NCBI RefSeq assembly: GCF_030316855.1
Contig: NZ_JASZYR010000024.1
Location: 1 to 58,128, forward strand
DNA from: Variovorax sp. J22P240
Lineage (GTDB): Bacteria; Pseudomonadota; Gammaproteobacteria; Burkholderiales; Burkholderiaceae_C
Direction of reading: 5' to 3'
Length of the DNA: 58,128 nucleotides
Shown: piece after piece, positions 44,395 through 54,401 of the stretch
Position numbering within the stretch: the first letter of the stretch is position 1
How the letters are laid out: each line of letters begins with the position of its first letter
The notes under the pieces: generated by a model
Told to the model about the DNA's origin: nothing
The model's database searches: none
What the model saw: only the letters and a program-made list of their open reading frames with translations
Made by a program: the position numbers and the translations under genes

Positions 44395-45801
44395 GGCCAA
44401 ATGGGGAAAACTTATGGCTATCCAGACCGAGCCGTTGCGCACCGCCCGGCGCAGAGCAAGCAGGGTGGCGACCTCCAGCGCCCGGAAAGCGCGCTCGCGG
44501 TCGGCGTCGGCGATGGCTGCACGCCAGGCGGCTCCCAGTCGTGGGGTCTGACTTCGCTGGGAAGTCGCTTGATGCCGCCGGCATACCCGGCTCGGAGCTT
44601 GTTCAGCGCATCGAGTGCCGGGTGCTCGCCGGTGGCCTGCCAAGGCAAGCGACTGACTCCCACCAGCAGAGAACGCACCGGCGCGATCGCATCGATCAGG
44701 CGTTGCCGGATGACTGACGCCCGACTCGGCGGGCGCTGAGCGTGCTCGGCCGCGACAATCTCGCGAAGGCGTGAACGCAGTTCGGCATCTGGCACCGCGT
44801 CATGACCTGCGAGGTCGGAGAGCTCCAGCAGCAGTTCCTGGTACTGCCGTGCCCAATCCACGGACGCGACACCGTCCGCACAGTGGCGCCACAGGTCGGC
44901 CACTCGACGCTGGAACAAGAAGATGATCTGGTCGGTCGCCGTGAGCAGGCAGTAGCGCAGGAAGCAGCTGAGCTCCAGCTTGCGGGCCAACTCCTTGATC
45001 TTGGCACTGACCGATGGGGGCCGCCCGGCCATGCGCCGGGCGTAGCGGCGCACCAGCACATCGTTGAGATCCCGCAGATGTCGATCGATGCCGAGGTCAG
45101 TCAGGAACGCGATCCTTTCCAGGACCTCGGTGATCTGGCGCGTCGAGTGCCTTGCCGGCGCGCTCCATAGCCAGCTCTGGCAGTGTTCGCCGTCCGGACG
45201 TGGCGTGTTCAATGCCGATATCCAGCGCTTGCGAGTCTCGGCAGGCACTGTGGTCACGATGAACTGGCCGGTCGATGCTTCCCGTTCGACCAGGGCGGCC
45301 GCCACCATGGCGCGGATCACCCGGTCGTGCACGATGAGCAGGCGATGGTCGTAGAGCCACTGCCTGGCAAGGACCAGGAGCCGCTCGCGGTCCGAGCAAT
45401 GCGCAATTTCGTCGCGCAGGACCCGTACCAAGGCTCGGCGCTGATGCTCGGTCATCCACTTAAATCCCAGGCATTCGCAGGCTTGGTGCTGGTGATCGAA
45501 CAGGGTGCGTCCGCGGGCGTACAGCGCGCGCAGAGACACCAGATCCGGCGCAGCGATATCCGGCTCCCGGCCAAGGTGGCGAAGCAGGGCAGGGGGCACG
45601 ATCCGCACGCTGTTCAGGGCCGTCCGGTCATGCGGGCGAAGCCGATGTGCAGTGCCAAGCCAAGCTTGAGGCTGTCGCTGCGCCGACGAGCAATCAAGTC
45701 GAGCTCAGTCGGCTGAAGCTGAAGAACGTCTCCAACTCGAACTCGCTGATCTCGCCGGGCATGTCGCGCAGGCCCAGATAGGACGTCTGACAGCCTTGCA
45801 T
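44395..45801 (-). pseudogene. Tn3-family transposase, N-terminal half (copy 5)
   Basis: From ATG 45801 (QGCQTSYLGLRDMPGEISEF) the N-terminus is frameshifted near 45700, then open from 45608. RIVPPALLRHLGREPDIAAP, LRALYARGRTLFDHQHQACE, HQRRALVRVLRDEIAHCSDR and LVRRYARRMAGRPPSVSAKI are all standard N-terminal/DUF4158 sequence. A second shift near 44520 leads to AAWRAAIADADRERAFRALE and GSVWIA. The DDE domain is absent. This is the best reference for the other four Tn3 fragments. Confidence 0.82.
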
Positions 45802-45881
45802 CGCCGCGCTCCTCCGTCGTTCAGGGGGCGCAGACGATACGCCGCAAAGAAGTGAACAGCAATGCTCGCGAAATCAACAAC

Positions 45882-46766
45882 TTAACGAACCGACTCCGCG
45901 CCGTTGCTGGAGTTGCGAACCGTCACTTTTGACACCAAAATCAAATCGACCCCGACGCACGTTTGCAGCGTGGTGGCCGGGAAGACCGCACCGAGCGCCT
46001 CGCCGATGCCCTTGAGGCCGTCGGTGACCGCAATCAGGATGTCGCTCACGCCGCGCGTCCTCAGGTCGTTGAAGACCTTCATCCAGAACTTGGCGCCCTC
46101 GGTGTTCTCGATCCACAGGCCCAGGATGTCGCGGGTGCCGTCGGGCAGCACCCCCAGGGCCAGGTAGATCGCCTTGTTGCGCACCACCGCCTCTTCCCGG
46201 ATCTTCACGCGCAGTGCGTCGAAGAAGATCACCGGGTACATCGGCTCCAGCGGCCGCGATTGCCAGGCGCTGACCTCGGCCATCACGGCATCGGTGACCG
46301 AACTGATGAACTCGGCGCTGACCTCGGTGCCATATTGTTCGGCAAGGAAGCCCTGAATCTCGCGCACCGTCATGCCGCGCGCGTACATGGCCACGATCTT
46401 GTCGTCGAAGCCGGTGAAGCGTCGCTCGTGCTTGGGGATCAGGACCGGCTCGAACGAGCCCTCGCGGTCAGGCGCCACCTCGATGCGCACCGAGCCGTCC
46501 TCGGTCAAGACAGTCTTGCCGCTGGCGCCATTGCGGTGGTTGCTCGCGTCCTCGACCTTCGTCGCACCCGGCGGGTAGCCCAGATGGTGCGACAGCTCCG
46601 CGACCAAGGCGCGTTCGATGAGCGCCTTCTTGAAGGCCATCGAGGCGGCTTGCACCGCCTCGGCGCTCATGGGCCCCTTCACGAACTGGTCAATCAGTTA
46701 CTTGGGGATCGACGGCAACGCCCCCGCGGCGGCCGCTGCCGCCTTCGTCGTCTTCCTGCTTGGCAT
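45882..46766 (-). pseudogene. IS256-family transposase, nonsense mutation and 3' truncation
   Basis: From ATG 46766 (MPSRKTTKAAAAAGALPSIP) an in-frame TAA lies at 46698-46700, then GPMSAEAVQAASMAFKKALI, FTGFDDKIVAMYARGMTVRE and the catalytic strands VIFFDALRVKIRE (first Asp) and ILIAVTDGLKGIGEAL (second Asp). The sequence leaves the family after TTLQTCVG, so the catalytic Glu is missing. It is a dead element between the Tn3 copy 5 and the 47-kb gene. Confidence 0.85.
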
Positions 46767-47237
46767 ACATGCTCCTGGTCGTCATGCTATGCCTCGCACA
46801 CAAAATTCCGGACAGGCTCTTCCGTCTTGACACGCTCTGCCAACTCGGCCGGCGAACCGCCGATCCGCGCCGATCTCGAGACCGGCAGTTTGGTGTGCCC
46901 CCTCGCCGAACCGGACGTACATCTTTCGCAATGCATCCGGCTCTCCAGGAACCAAGGTGAAGTCGGGTGGTTCATCCATCTGCGTTTGTAGCGCTGCCCC
47001 TTCATCCAGCCCATTTGGTATTGCTCGTGCCGGACGCGCTGCCCACGCGTCGTGTAGGTCGGTGCCGGGTGGGTCGTCGGTGTCGGAGCGGCAACCGCAC
47101 GGACGTTGCTGGGTGCTTCTTTCGCATCCAGCGCCACCCAGGGTCTCCCATGTACCGATCAAGGCCGCCGAGGACGTTCTTCGCTCCGATGCACACGCTC
47201 CTCTTGCAACTCATGAGCGACCGGCACGGCCCGCCTC
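46767..47237. other. No confident gene
   Basis: Minus-strand frames show patches of biased sequence (for example DEPPDFTLVPGEPDALRKM) but no coherent start, end or family. It is probably decayed DNA at the IS256 boundary. Confidence 0.3.
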
Positions 47238-48593
47238 TCACCCTACCAGGGTGTCCCTCAAACTTTGCAAGAGGTCTTTGAATTTTGCTTGAATCGACCC
47301 GTCGGACATCTGCGCAACGCTCGTTTCAAGATCGGCAAGAGTTACTTCGATCTTCCACGCTGCGTGTCCTTCGCGTTTTACCAGTTTCACGGCCTTGGCG
47401 GCGGCCTCGTAGCTCCCCGCGTCAAACGCTGCTCCCAGCAGCGTGGCCCGCGCCCATTCATCGGCTCTGCCACTAGCGATCGCAGACTCCGTCATCACCA
47501 CGGTAAGTTGCTGAACGAACTTCGCCTGTTCTTCGTCGCCTTCCTCACCGCGCATGCGGTAGAGACGCGCTAGGTTGGATACGCAGTAGTAGTTCCCGAG
47601 TTCGAGCAGCATGCCCTTTTCATACGATTCAATCGCCAGATTCAGCGATCGAAGTTGCGCTCTGCCGTCGTTCCTGACCTTCGCTTCATTCACCATCCTC
47701 TTGTGGCGACCGCCGATCAATCCGCGTCTCTCCGATGTGTCACCACCCATTTCTATCATCGCGTTAAGCCCGGCGATCGCTGCGAGGTGATCACCTGATT
47801 TCGATTGCGCAAGTGCGCGTTGCTCCCTCATCACTGCCAATTCGCGGAGCTTCTGCGGCAATGCCTCCATATACGCAAGCGCTTCCGCCCAGCTTGCGTG
47901 ATCGCGCAGCAAGGTCACCATCGGGATTGCGAAAGAGCCGAGGCGTTGAGTGGCAGCTGGATGTTCCGCGGCCATGGCCAGTGCGGCTTGGCGTGCGCCT
48001 TCTCGATTGCCGAGGGTACCAACCGCCCCTATGCGCTCGTTGAACGTCGTGTACTCAGCCAATTCCTTGCGCATCGTCAAGGCCCTGTCGGCAGATGGAT
48101 TCGGATACCCCGGCAAGACCTGGTACATCGGCGATGCACCGTCGCGCATTGCAGGGATGCCCGCTTCGAGTTGCTTGGCGATCTCTGCCGCCTGCTCGTC
48201 GGAGAGTTGCTGTTGCGGCAGAGGGTACGTGAGTCGCCGCATCTGCTGCACATCGAACAGCGGCGTCGACCAATCGGCGGCAATTAAGACACACCCGTCC
48301 GGCTTTGCCGCATGCCTCACGCCGATTTCGTAGTACACGTTACCGTTGGGAATCGACATGTCCGCAACCACCAAATCAGCAAAAAAGAGACGTTCGAGCA
48401 TTTCATGAATGATCAGGGCGCCGATGTCCTGATCTGCCCGCACCGGTTCATAGCCTAGTGAGAGCAGGGCTGGGCTGATGGCGCCAGACCATAGTCGGTC
48501 AAAATCCACACGGCCCGGAGCGTTGGCAGCGCTCGCAGGTACTTCCTTGATCCCGAAGGGCATCACCACGAAGCAAATGGGCATCGTAGGCAT
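47238..48593 (-). CDS. Deoxyribosyltransferase-like domain fused to TPR (TRAFs-binding-like) region
   Basis: 451 residues from ATG 48593, with AAAGGAA just upstream. Residues 5-120 hold ICFVVMPFG, ALIIHEMLERLFFADLVVAD and NGNVYYEIGVRHAAKPD; Glu89 in YYEIG matches the position of Glu94 in the 12.6-kb gene. The rest is helical with TPR-like repeats (ARQAALAMAAEHPAATQRL, SLNLAIESYEKGMLLELGN), like the TPR-S/'MAP3K TRAFs-binding' region found with TIR and caspase-like effectors. It is divergent from the giant TIR-STAND gene. The role is probably an NAD- or nucleotide-cleaving effector with a TPR regulator; the chemistry is inferred. Confidence 0.75.
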   Translation of the reverse strand: MPTMPICFVVMPFGIKEVPASAANAPGRVDFDRLWSGAISPALLSLGYEPVRADQDIGALIIHEMLERLFFADLVVADMSIPNGNVYYEIGVRHAAKPDGCVLIAADWSTPLFDVQQMRRLTYPLPQQQLSDEQAAEIAKQLEAGIPAMRDGASPMYQVLPGYPNPSADRALTMRKELAEYTTFNERIGAVGTLGNREGARQAALAMAAEHPAATQRLGSFAIPMVTLLRDHASWAEALAYMEALPQKLRELAVMREQRALAQSKSGDHLAAIAGLNAMIEMGGDTSERRGLIGGRHKRMVNEAKVRNDGRAQLRSLNLAIESYEKGMLLELGNYYCVSNLARLYRMRGEEGDEEQAKFVQQLTVVMTESAIASGRADEWARATLLGAAFDAGSYEAAAKAVKLVKREGHAAWKIEVTLADLETSVAQMSDGSIQAKFKDLLQSLRDTLVG

Positions 48594-49069
48594 AGTGTGG
48601 TTCCTTTGCTTGCATCGCAGCCAACAGAGCGATGCACTAGTAGCAACTGCTTCCTTCGCTGCCGCTCAAATCGGTCAAGTTTCTAAGATTGCGGTGATGA
48701 GAGGGGGACTTTCGCCTATGTGCTGAATCAAATTCACTGTTTTCCCTGATGGGTAGCCGTCTTATGATGCACATTCATCTAGCAGTCTGCATTCGCAATC
48801 GGCAACTGAGCATCCTCAGTCTTGTTGATATGCCTCTATCGCAAATGCACCCGGCTCGAACTTGAAGCACCGCGCATCCGTGCGCGGCGTTGACCCTGCA
48901 ACAGCTACGCGAGGTGATCGGCGAGGCTGCCAACCACAAGTGATTGATCCATGACCGCGAGTCGGATCGATGGAGCGTCAGGGACGTGGCCCTTCAAGGG
49001 CGGAGCCTCGCAGCGCGAAGCGGGTCATGACTCCGCCCAGCGCCCGCGATTGCGAGCCAGTAGGTTCGC
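48594..49069. promoter_or_regulatory. Divergent intergenic region before TIR-STAND gene
   Basis: 476 bases with no gene I can support. It separates divergent starts, so it should contain both promoters. No RNA gene or repeat was recognised. Confidence 0.4.
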
Positions 49070-52000
49070 ATGCACAATGCCCGCGTGCGCCCCACGGATT
49101 TCGAGGTCGAGCCGCTTGCGCGCGACCTAGTGTTCATCTCTTACCGGCGTACCGACTCGATCGCGCCGGTTACAGCGCTGCGTCAAACGCTCGTCAGAAG
49201 ATTCGGCGTAGCCGCTGTCTTTCACGATCTCAGCAGTATTCCGCCCGGCGCCCCGTTCCCTGACTACCTGCGCGCGCAGCTGCAGCGGGCCGTGGTGGTC
49301 ATCGCTGTCATCGGAAATCGATGGCTGACGGCGAGTGACGGAGACTCCCGGCGGCGTATCGACGATCCTCGGGACTGGGTGCATATTGAGTTGGCCGCTG
49401 CGTTGTCCGACGACCAGACGACGGTTATCCCCCTCCTCGTTGAGGGCGCGCCCTGGCCACCGGCCGACGCTCTGCCGCCCACTCTTCAGTCGCTGGTCAT
49501 CCTGCAGGCCGTCCCCGTGTCGTATGAGGCTTGGGATCTTGGTCTCGAACCGTTGCTGAACCGCATCGGCGAACTGCTCGGAACAGGCCAGAACACCGGG
49601 CCGACGTACACGCGATTTCGGCCGTCCTATCGGCCAATCCTTCGAGCACTGCGAGTCGCACACCCCACCCTGCTCGATCGCGACGATGATCTGGCGTCGC
49701 TCGTGCTGGCGGCGCAGCACGATGGCTACCTGGTTGTCGAAGGTGATGCGTGGACCGGCAAGACCGCCCTGGTCGTCCACTTGACGGCCGAACTGCAGGT
49801 TCGTGGCATGGACGTAATCGCCTACTTCGTCGAGGAAAACCGGGAGAACCTTGCCAAGTCGTTCTATACCTATGTGAACTCCCAGCTGCTCGATCTCATA
49901 CGAGGGGCAGGTGGCCTAGCCGAGGACCACCAGTTGGGACTGCAGTTCCAAGAGCTGTGGGTAGCGGCATCTTCCGCGGCCGGCTCTAGCGGACGCAGGC
50001 TCGTTCTCTGCGTCGACGCCATCGATGAGCAGTCGCAGGACGATCCAATCGCCGCTTGTCTGCCAGTGTCATTGGCGGCCGGTGTGACAGTCATCGTGAC
50101 GAGCCGTCCGTTTCCGTCGGTCGATTCGGGTCTGCCGGCCTACCACCCGCTGGCAACCCTCGACCCAACGCGACGCTATCGTTTGACAGGCAGCCCACAC
50201 GCGCGCGCCTATCAGGCGGAGGCGCAGCGGGCCATTGCCGCGTACCTAGACGGACCTGACGCCAATAGAGAGGACCTCATCGGCTTCCTCGCCGCGTCCC
50301 GAGCGCCGCTGGCAACAGACGAACTCTCCGAGCTGCTCGAGATCGCACCGGGGCGTGTCGAGAGCCTCATCCGTCCAATCGGCCGCTACATCCGGCATGT
50401 CGAAGATGTGGGCGGCTCGGCTCGTGTGCAGCTCAACCACACCGAGCTTGTCAGACAGGCCCGGGCCTGGTTCGGCCGTCGCCGTGTGGGCGCCTACGTC
50501 GCACGGCTACTTGGCTGGGCCGACCACTACGCCAAGCTTGGCTGGCCCACCGAGACTTCGTGGTATCTCGTGGCGCATCTGGACGATCTCGTACAGCGAG
50601 CCGACGACGTCGACGATCGGCTCGGCCGGCTTGAACGGTTGCTCGCCGACGCCAGAATCGCGCTGCTTCGGCGTCGGTTCCACTTCCAGCCGCTGTTCTC
50701 TTCCATAAATTTCCTGCGGTCGGCCCCCGCCAAAAGCGTCGGCCGACCCGATGAACTACGGCTCGCCGTCCTGAGCCATGAACTGCGTGCAGCCACCGAG
50801 GAAGTACCAATCGAGGTCCTCGTCGGACTTGCCGCCGTCGGGGAAGTCGACTTTGCGATACAGCGAACGTTGAGCAATCCCGACGGCGTGCGAGCGTCGG
50901 AGGCCCTGATCGCCACCGTCGACATTCTGGCCGACCGAGACTTTCCGGCCGCCGTCGACATCGCCAACCGCATTCCCGACGAACGGCTGCGCCGACAGGC
51001 TTTTGTGCTTCTGGCGTCTCGGAAAGCGGTCACCGACCCGGAGGCGGGGCTAGCGATTGCCATGTCGATCGACGACGTGGCGTGGAAGGCCGTGGCCGTG
51101 GCGGACGTCGCCGCGGCAACCAGCCAGGAGGAACTCGCCGCGCGGGCAGTCGACTTGGCAGGGTCGCTAGACGACGTCGACGAGCGCCGCGAGGCGCTGA
51201 TCGTCGTCGCGAAGACGTTCGCGCCGGCCGCGCCAAGGCTCGCCCTTCAGACGCTCATCGCCGCCGGCATCGACAGCGGCATGGCTGACACGGTCAGCGA
51301 CGCCATCGTCCGTCTTGCGAAAATTGACGTCGACGAGGCACTGAGTGCCTTTGAGGAACTGCCGCCGGACGGCATCGAGTTTGTCCGGGCAAATCTCGCA
51401 TTGTCGATCGTCGGGATCCGGCCATCGGCCGCCATCAAGCTTGGCCATGACCTCGATCGATCGGAGACGCTGTTGGCGGGAGAGATCGACGTGGCACTGC
51501 TGCATTCAGAGTTGGCCGGGAAGCTCGCAGAGGCCGACCTTGGGCTGGCGCACCAGTATGTGAGTGAACTCAAGTGCGAGCTCGCCCGCACGTGCAGCGA
51601 GCTGACCCTGCTTGCCCTGTCGGGCGATCTTGTCCGAATCGGACGGCTGGTTCATGACCTTAACGAGATGGAGTCGCCTTTCGAAAACAGGTACTTTGGG
51701 ATCCGCCAGGAACTGATATATGACCTGCCGCCCCTCCGCGTCGAGGCGCAGATGTCGTTCAGTCGAAACGACGGTGGTCGCCTCGGTGTCGGTCGCGTGA
51801 TTGCCGCCTGCGCGCGATCGATCGCTTCGTCCACAACGCCGGCCTCCGCCATCTCTTTCGTCGAATCGCTTGCCGACCCCGTCCAACGCGGATGCGGCCT
51901 CTCGGCGGTTGCCGCGCTCGAACGGGACCCGGCCCTCGCGCGAGCTGCGTTTGCGACAATTCCGGCGATTGAATCCGACTTTCGGACGGACGTTGCCGAA

Positions 52001-53710
52001 TGGATGGCACTGGAGTGCGGAAGCGCTGGCTTGATCGTCGAGGCCTGGGACGCACTCGGTCGCTTCGACGCGGGGTCGGGCCCGGTCGGTCGGTTCGTTC
52101 AATTTGTATCCGAACGCGATGCCTCAACTGCGGTCGATCTCGTGCGGTCGATCGGCGACGCCTCGATCCGGTCCAAGCTTCTTGCGACGCTCGGTGTCAA
52201 ACTGCTTCGGCGTGACCTGGTGGAGGAAGCCGACGAAGTCACGATCGGTCTGAAGGCGGCATCGTGGACGCAGCCCGTCCGACGGGATCTCTTCCTCGCG
52301 GTCGCCGCGAGAGATCCGCAGCTCGCGTTGCAGCTCGCGGATTCGCTCGACAACCCCTTCGACCGCGATAAGGTTCTGCTTGCGGCCGCCAGCACGGCCG
52401 CAAGCAGCGACCGTGACGTCGCCGCGACGGCTCTCGGACATGTGCAGGATGCAGCTGAGCGAGCGATAGGCCTCGCCCATGTCGCCGCGATCTGGAATCA
52501 CCATCAACTGGCGGCCGACGCCATTGACTTGGCGCGTGCCCGACCACCCGCCTCGCAAGGGCCATCCTTGCTTTTCGATGTCGGCAGCCGCATCCTGGCC
52601 TCCGACCTCGGACTCATCGACCACCTGAAAGATGCCATCGCTGGGACGCCGGACGCGAGGGACCTTTTTTTTGCCGCGGGCGTCGACTTGGTCACGTCAA
52701 AGCCCGACGACATGCTGGCACTTGGTCGGCTGGTCAAGCCCGAGTCCCATCGCGCGGTCGCCCTTGCTAGCTTGGCAAACGTGCTCCATCGGCCCGAGTT
52801 GCGCGACGAGGCGATCGAAACAGCGCGCCGGCAGAGCAGTGGCTTCGACCGGGCGGTGGCTCTGGGCAGGGTCGGTAAAGAGCTTGGCCAGCCGGAACTC
52901 GAGGAGCAAGCTCTTGTGATTGCTCGTTCCCTTGAGGCCGATGAGTTCCGCGCAGCCATGATCTATTTGATCAAGTTGACGGCGACTAGAAGCGCGGCGA
53001 ACGGTGAAGAGCAGGCGAGGTCCGCCTTCAGTACCGCTGCGACGATTGATGATCCGGACGCAAGCTCGATGGTCGATCAAGCGCTGGCAGTCATCGCCCA
53101 GGAAACGGCAGGCCGCGAGCCTGGAACGGCGATTCGCTTGGCTGAGGGGATTGGCGGTGAGGAACTCCGGGTGAATACTACGCTCTCGGTCGCGGCCGAG
53201 ATCGGGCGAACAGACGTCCGCGCTGCGCTCGGGCTGCTCGATCAGCTTGGACGCCGCAACTACGACACTGAGCAGGTGATTGCAGGCCTCGTCGGGAATC
53301 TGGCAACGACGGACCCCGACGCCGCCACAGAGCTGGCCACAGCCATTGCGAACGTTCAGCTACGCGACGATGCTCTCGTGTCCGTGGCGGGCGTCCTAGA
53401 GGCCACGAATCTGCAGGCGGCCCATGAAATGACCGAAATGATCGACGATGGAAACCGTCGGGTCGAATTTGCGCTTCATCTGGTGGCGCAGCTCGCCGAG
53501 ACCGATCCGCGAGTTGCTTTGGAATGGACTGAGCAGATCGGCGACACGCCGGGACGGGCACGAGCACTTCTCGACCTGTCGCTCCGGTGGGCCGGATCAG
53601 AGAACGAGGAGCTAGCTCACGCAGGCTCGGCCGCACTCGACTGGCTCATTGATAGGTGGTGCGCCGACCTCGACCCCTCTGTGGCAGTGCGGTTGTGCCG
53701 GACGGGATAA
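49070..53710 (+). CDS. Giant TIR-STAND NTPase with helical-repeat sensor (1546 aa)
   Basis: Residues 19-150 are a TIR domain: DLVFISYRRTDS, FHDLSSIPPGAPFPDYL, and DWVHIELAAAL with the probable catalytic Glu107. A STAND NTPase follows: Walker A EGDAWTGKTAL at ~224-234, Walker B RLVLCVDAIDEQ, and sensor VIVTSRP. From about residue 450 to the end come roughly 1,000 residues of Asp/Ala-rich helical repeats with a recurring unit such as FPAAVDIANRIPDERLRRQA, PAAAIKL-like and DPRVALEWTEQIGDTPGRAR, i.e. HEAT/TPR-like superhelix. The plan matches Avs/NLR-type immune sensors: repeats bind a phage molecule, STAND oligomerises, TIR destroys NAD+. The frame is intact. The ligand is unknown. Confidence 0.88.
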   Translation: MHNARVRPTDFEVEPLARDLVFISYRRTDSIAPVTALRQTLVRRFGVAAVFHDLSSIPPGAPFPDYLRAQLQRAVVVIAVIGNRWLTASDGDSRRRIDDPRDWVHIELAAALSDDQTTVIPLLVEGAPWPPADALPPTLQSLVILQAVPVSYEAWDLGLEPLLNRIGELLGTGQNTGPTYTRFRPSYRPILRALRVAHPTLLDRDDDLASLVLAAQHDGYLVVEGDAWTGKTALVVHLTAELQVRGMDVIAYFVEENRENLAKSFYTYVNSQLLDLIRGAGGLAEDHQLGLQFQELWVAASSAAGSSGRRLVLCVDAIDEQSQDDPIAACLPVSLAAGVTVIVTSRPFPSVDSGLPAYHPLATLDPTRRYRLTGSPHARAYQAEAQRAIAAYLDGPDANREDLIGFLAASRAPLATDELSELLEIAPGRVESLIRPIGRYIRHVEDVGGSARVQLNHTELVRQARAWFGRRRVGAYVARLLGWADHYAKLGWPTETSWYLVAHLDDLVQRADDVDDRLGRLERLLADARIALLRRRFHFQPLFSSINFLRSAPAKSVGRPDELRLAVLSHELRAATEEVPIEVLVGLAAVGEVDFAIQRTLSNPDGVRASEALIATVDILADRDFPAAVDIANRIPDERLRRQAFVLLASRKAVTDPEAGLAIAMSIDDVAWKAVAVADVAAATSQEELAARAVDLAGSLDDVDERREALIVVAKTFAPAAPRLALQTLIAAGIDSGMADTVSDAIVRLAKIDVDEALSAFEELPPDGIEFVRANLALSIVGIRPSAAIKLGHDLDRSETLLAGEIDVALLHSELAGKLAEADLGLAHQYVSELKCELARTCSELTLLALSGDLVRIGRLVHDLNEMESPFENRYFGIRQELIYDLPPLRVEAQMSFSRNDGGRLGVGRVIAACARSIASSTTPASAISFVESLADPVQRGCGLSAVAALERDPALARAAFATIPAIESDFRTDVAEWMALECGSAGLIVEAWDALGRFDAGSGPVGRFVQFVSERDASTAVDLVRSIGDASIRSKLLATLGVKLLRRDLVEEADEVTIGLKAASWTQPVRRDLFLAVAARDPQLALQLADSLDNPFDRDKVLLAAASTAASSDRDVAATALGHVQDAAERAIGLAHVAAIWNHHQLAADAIDLARARPPASQGPSLLFDVGSRILASDLGLIDHLKDAIAGTPDARDLFFAAGVDLVTSKPDDMLALGRLVKPESHRAVALASLANVLHRPELRDEAIETARRQSSGFDRAVALGRVGKELGQPELEEQALVIARSLEADEFRAAMIYLIKLTATRSAANGEEQARSAFSTAATIDDPDASSMVDQALAVIAQETAGREPGTAIRLAEGIGGEELRVNTTLSVAAEIGRTDVRAALGLLDQLGRRNYDTEQVIAGLVGNLATTDPDAATELATAIANVQLRDDALVSVAGVLEATNLQAAHEMTEMIDDGNRRVEFALHLVAQLAETDPRVALEWTEQIGDTPGRARALLDLSLRWAGSENEELAHAGSAALDWLIDRWCADLDPSVAVRLCRTG

Positions 53711-53758
53711 GCACGGGCTACACCTTTAGTTGGTCAGCGCAGAAGACGCCGCCGCGCG

Positions 53759-54077
53759 TCAATTCGCGTTTGAGGCGTCGCTGCAAGAACACGCGCAGCG
53801 TCGCCAGCGCGGTACCCTCACGACAACCCTGCCAAACAGGCATCGGTAGTGGATGTCATGGTAATCCTTAACGTTTCGACTCGACCATGGCCGACTGCGA
53901 CTCGACCTGTCGCGTGACGATCTCTGCCTGTAGGCGGGCGAGCAAAGCCTTCGCATCCGCCAAGCCCAGCTCCAGAGTCTGGACGCTCGGCCGCGCATCG
54001 AGTTCTAGGGTCAACAGCGGCAGCAAATCGGACTCGCCGACGCCATCGGAGATGGCAAGACTGATTTTGAGCTGCAT
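53759..54077 (-). mobile_element. ISKra4-family transposase, N-terminal fragment
   Basis: From ATG 54077: MQLKISLAISDGVGESDLLP, AKALLARLQAEIVTRQVESQ and, after a frame change, NVKDYHDIHYRCLFGRVVVR. The CxxC zinc segment seen in the other copies is deleted. It is the third N-terminal ISKra4 piece and sits between the two TIR genes. Confidence 0.78.
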
Positions 54078-54401
54078 GGCCAAGCTCCAAGGGCATTCAA
54101 GAAATCAGTCTCATGCCACCGAGCCGCGCCGAGGATCCGCAATCGTGATTTACAGGTTAGTGATCGCACACCCACCAGTTGAACCGCTCCCGGCGCTGAC
54201 TTCCCGCGCCAACGCGTCCGCCGTACGACGTGCGTCTTCACGCTTCAGTTCAGGCCGCTCAGGCTCTGCGACACGAACGTCATCAACTGGTAGGACGTGG
54301 CGGCGTGATTGCGCTAGACAACTGGTGCTTGTCCAAGTAGGTTCCTGCGTGCGCCTCGGGAGCGAAAACCGGATCGCTTCTCTGTTAACAAGGGGATGTT
54401 C
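54078..54401. other. No gene seen; upstream of TIR-TPR gene
   Basis: 324 bases of mixed sequence. The right end should carry the promoter of the TIR-TPR gene. Confidence 0.4.
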
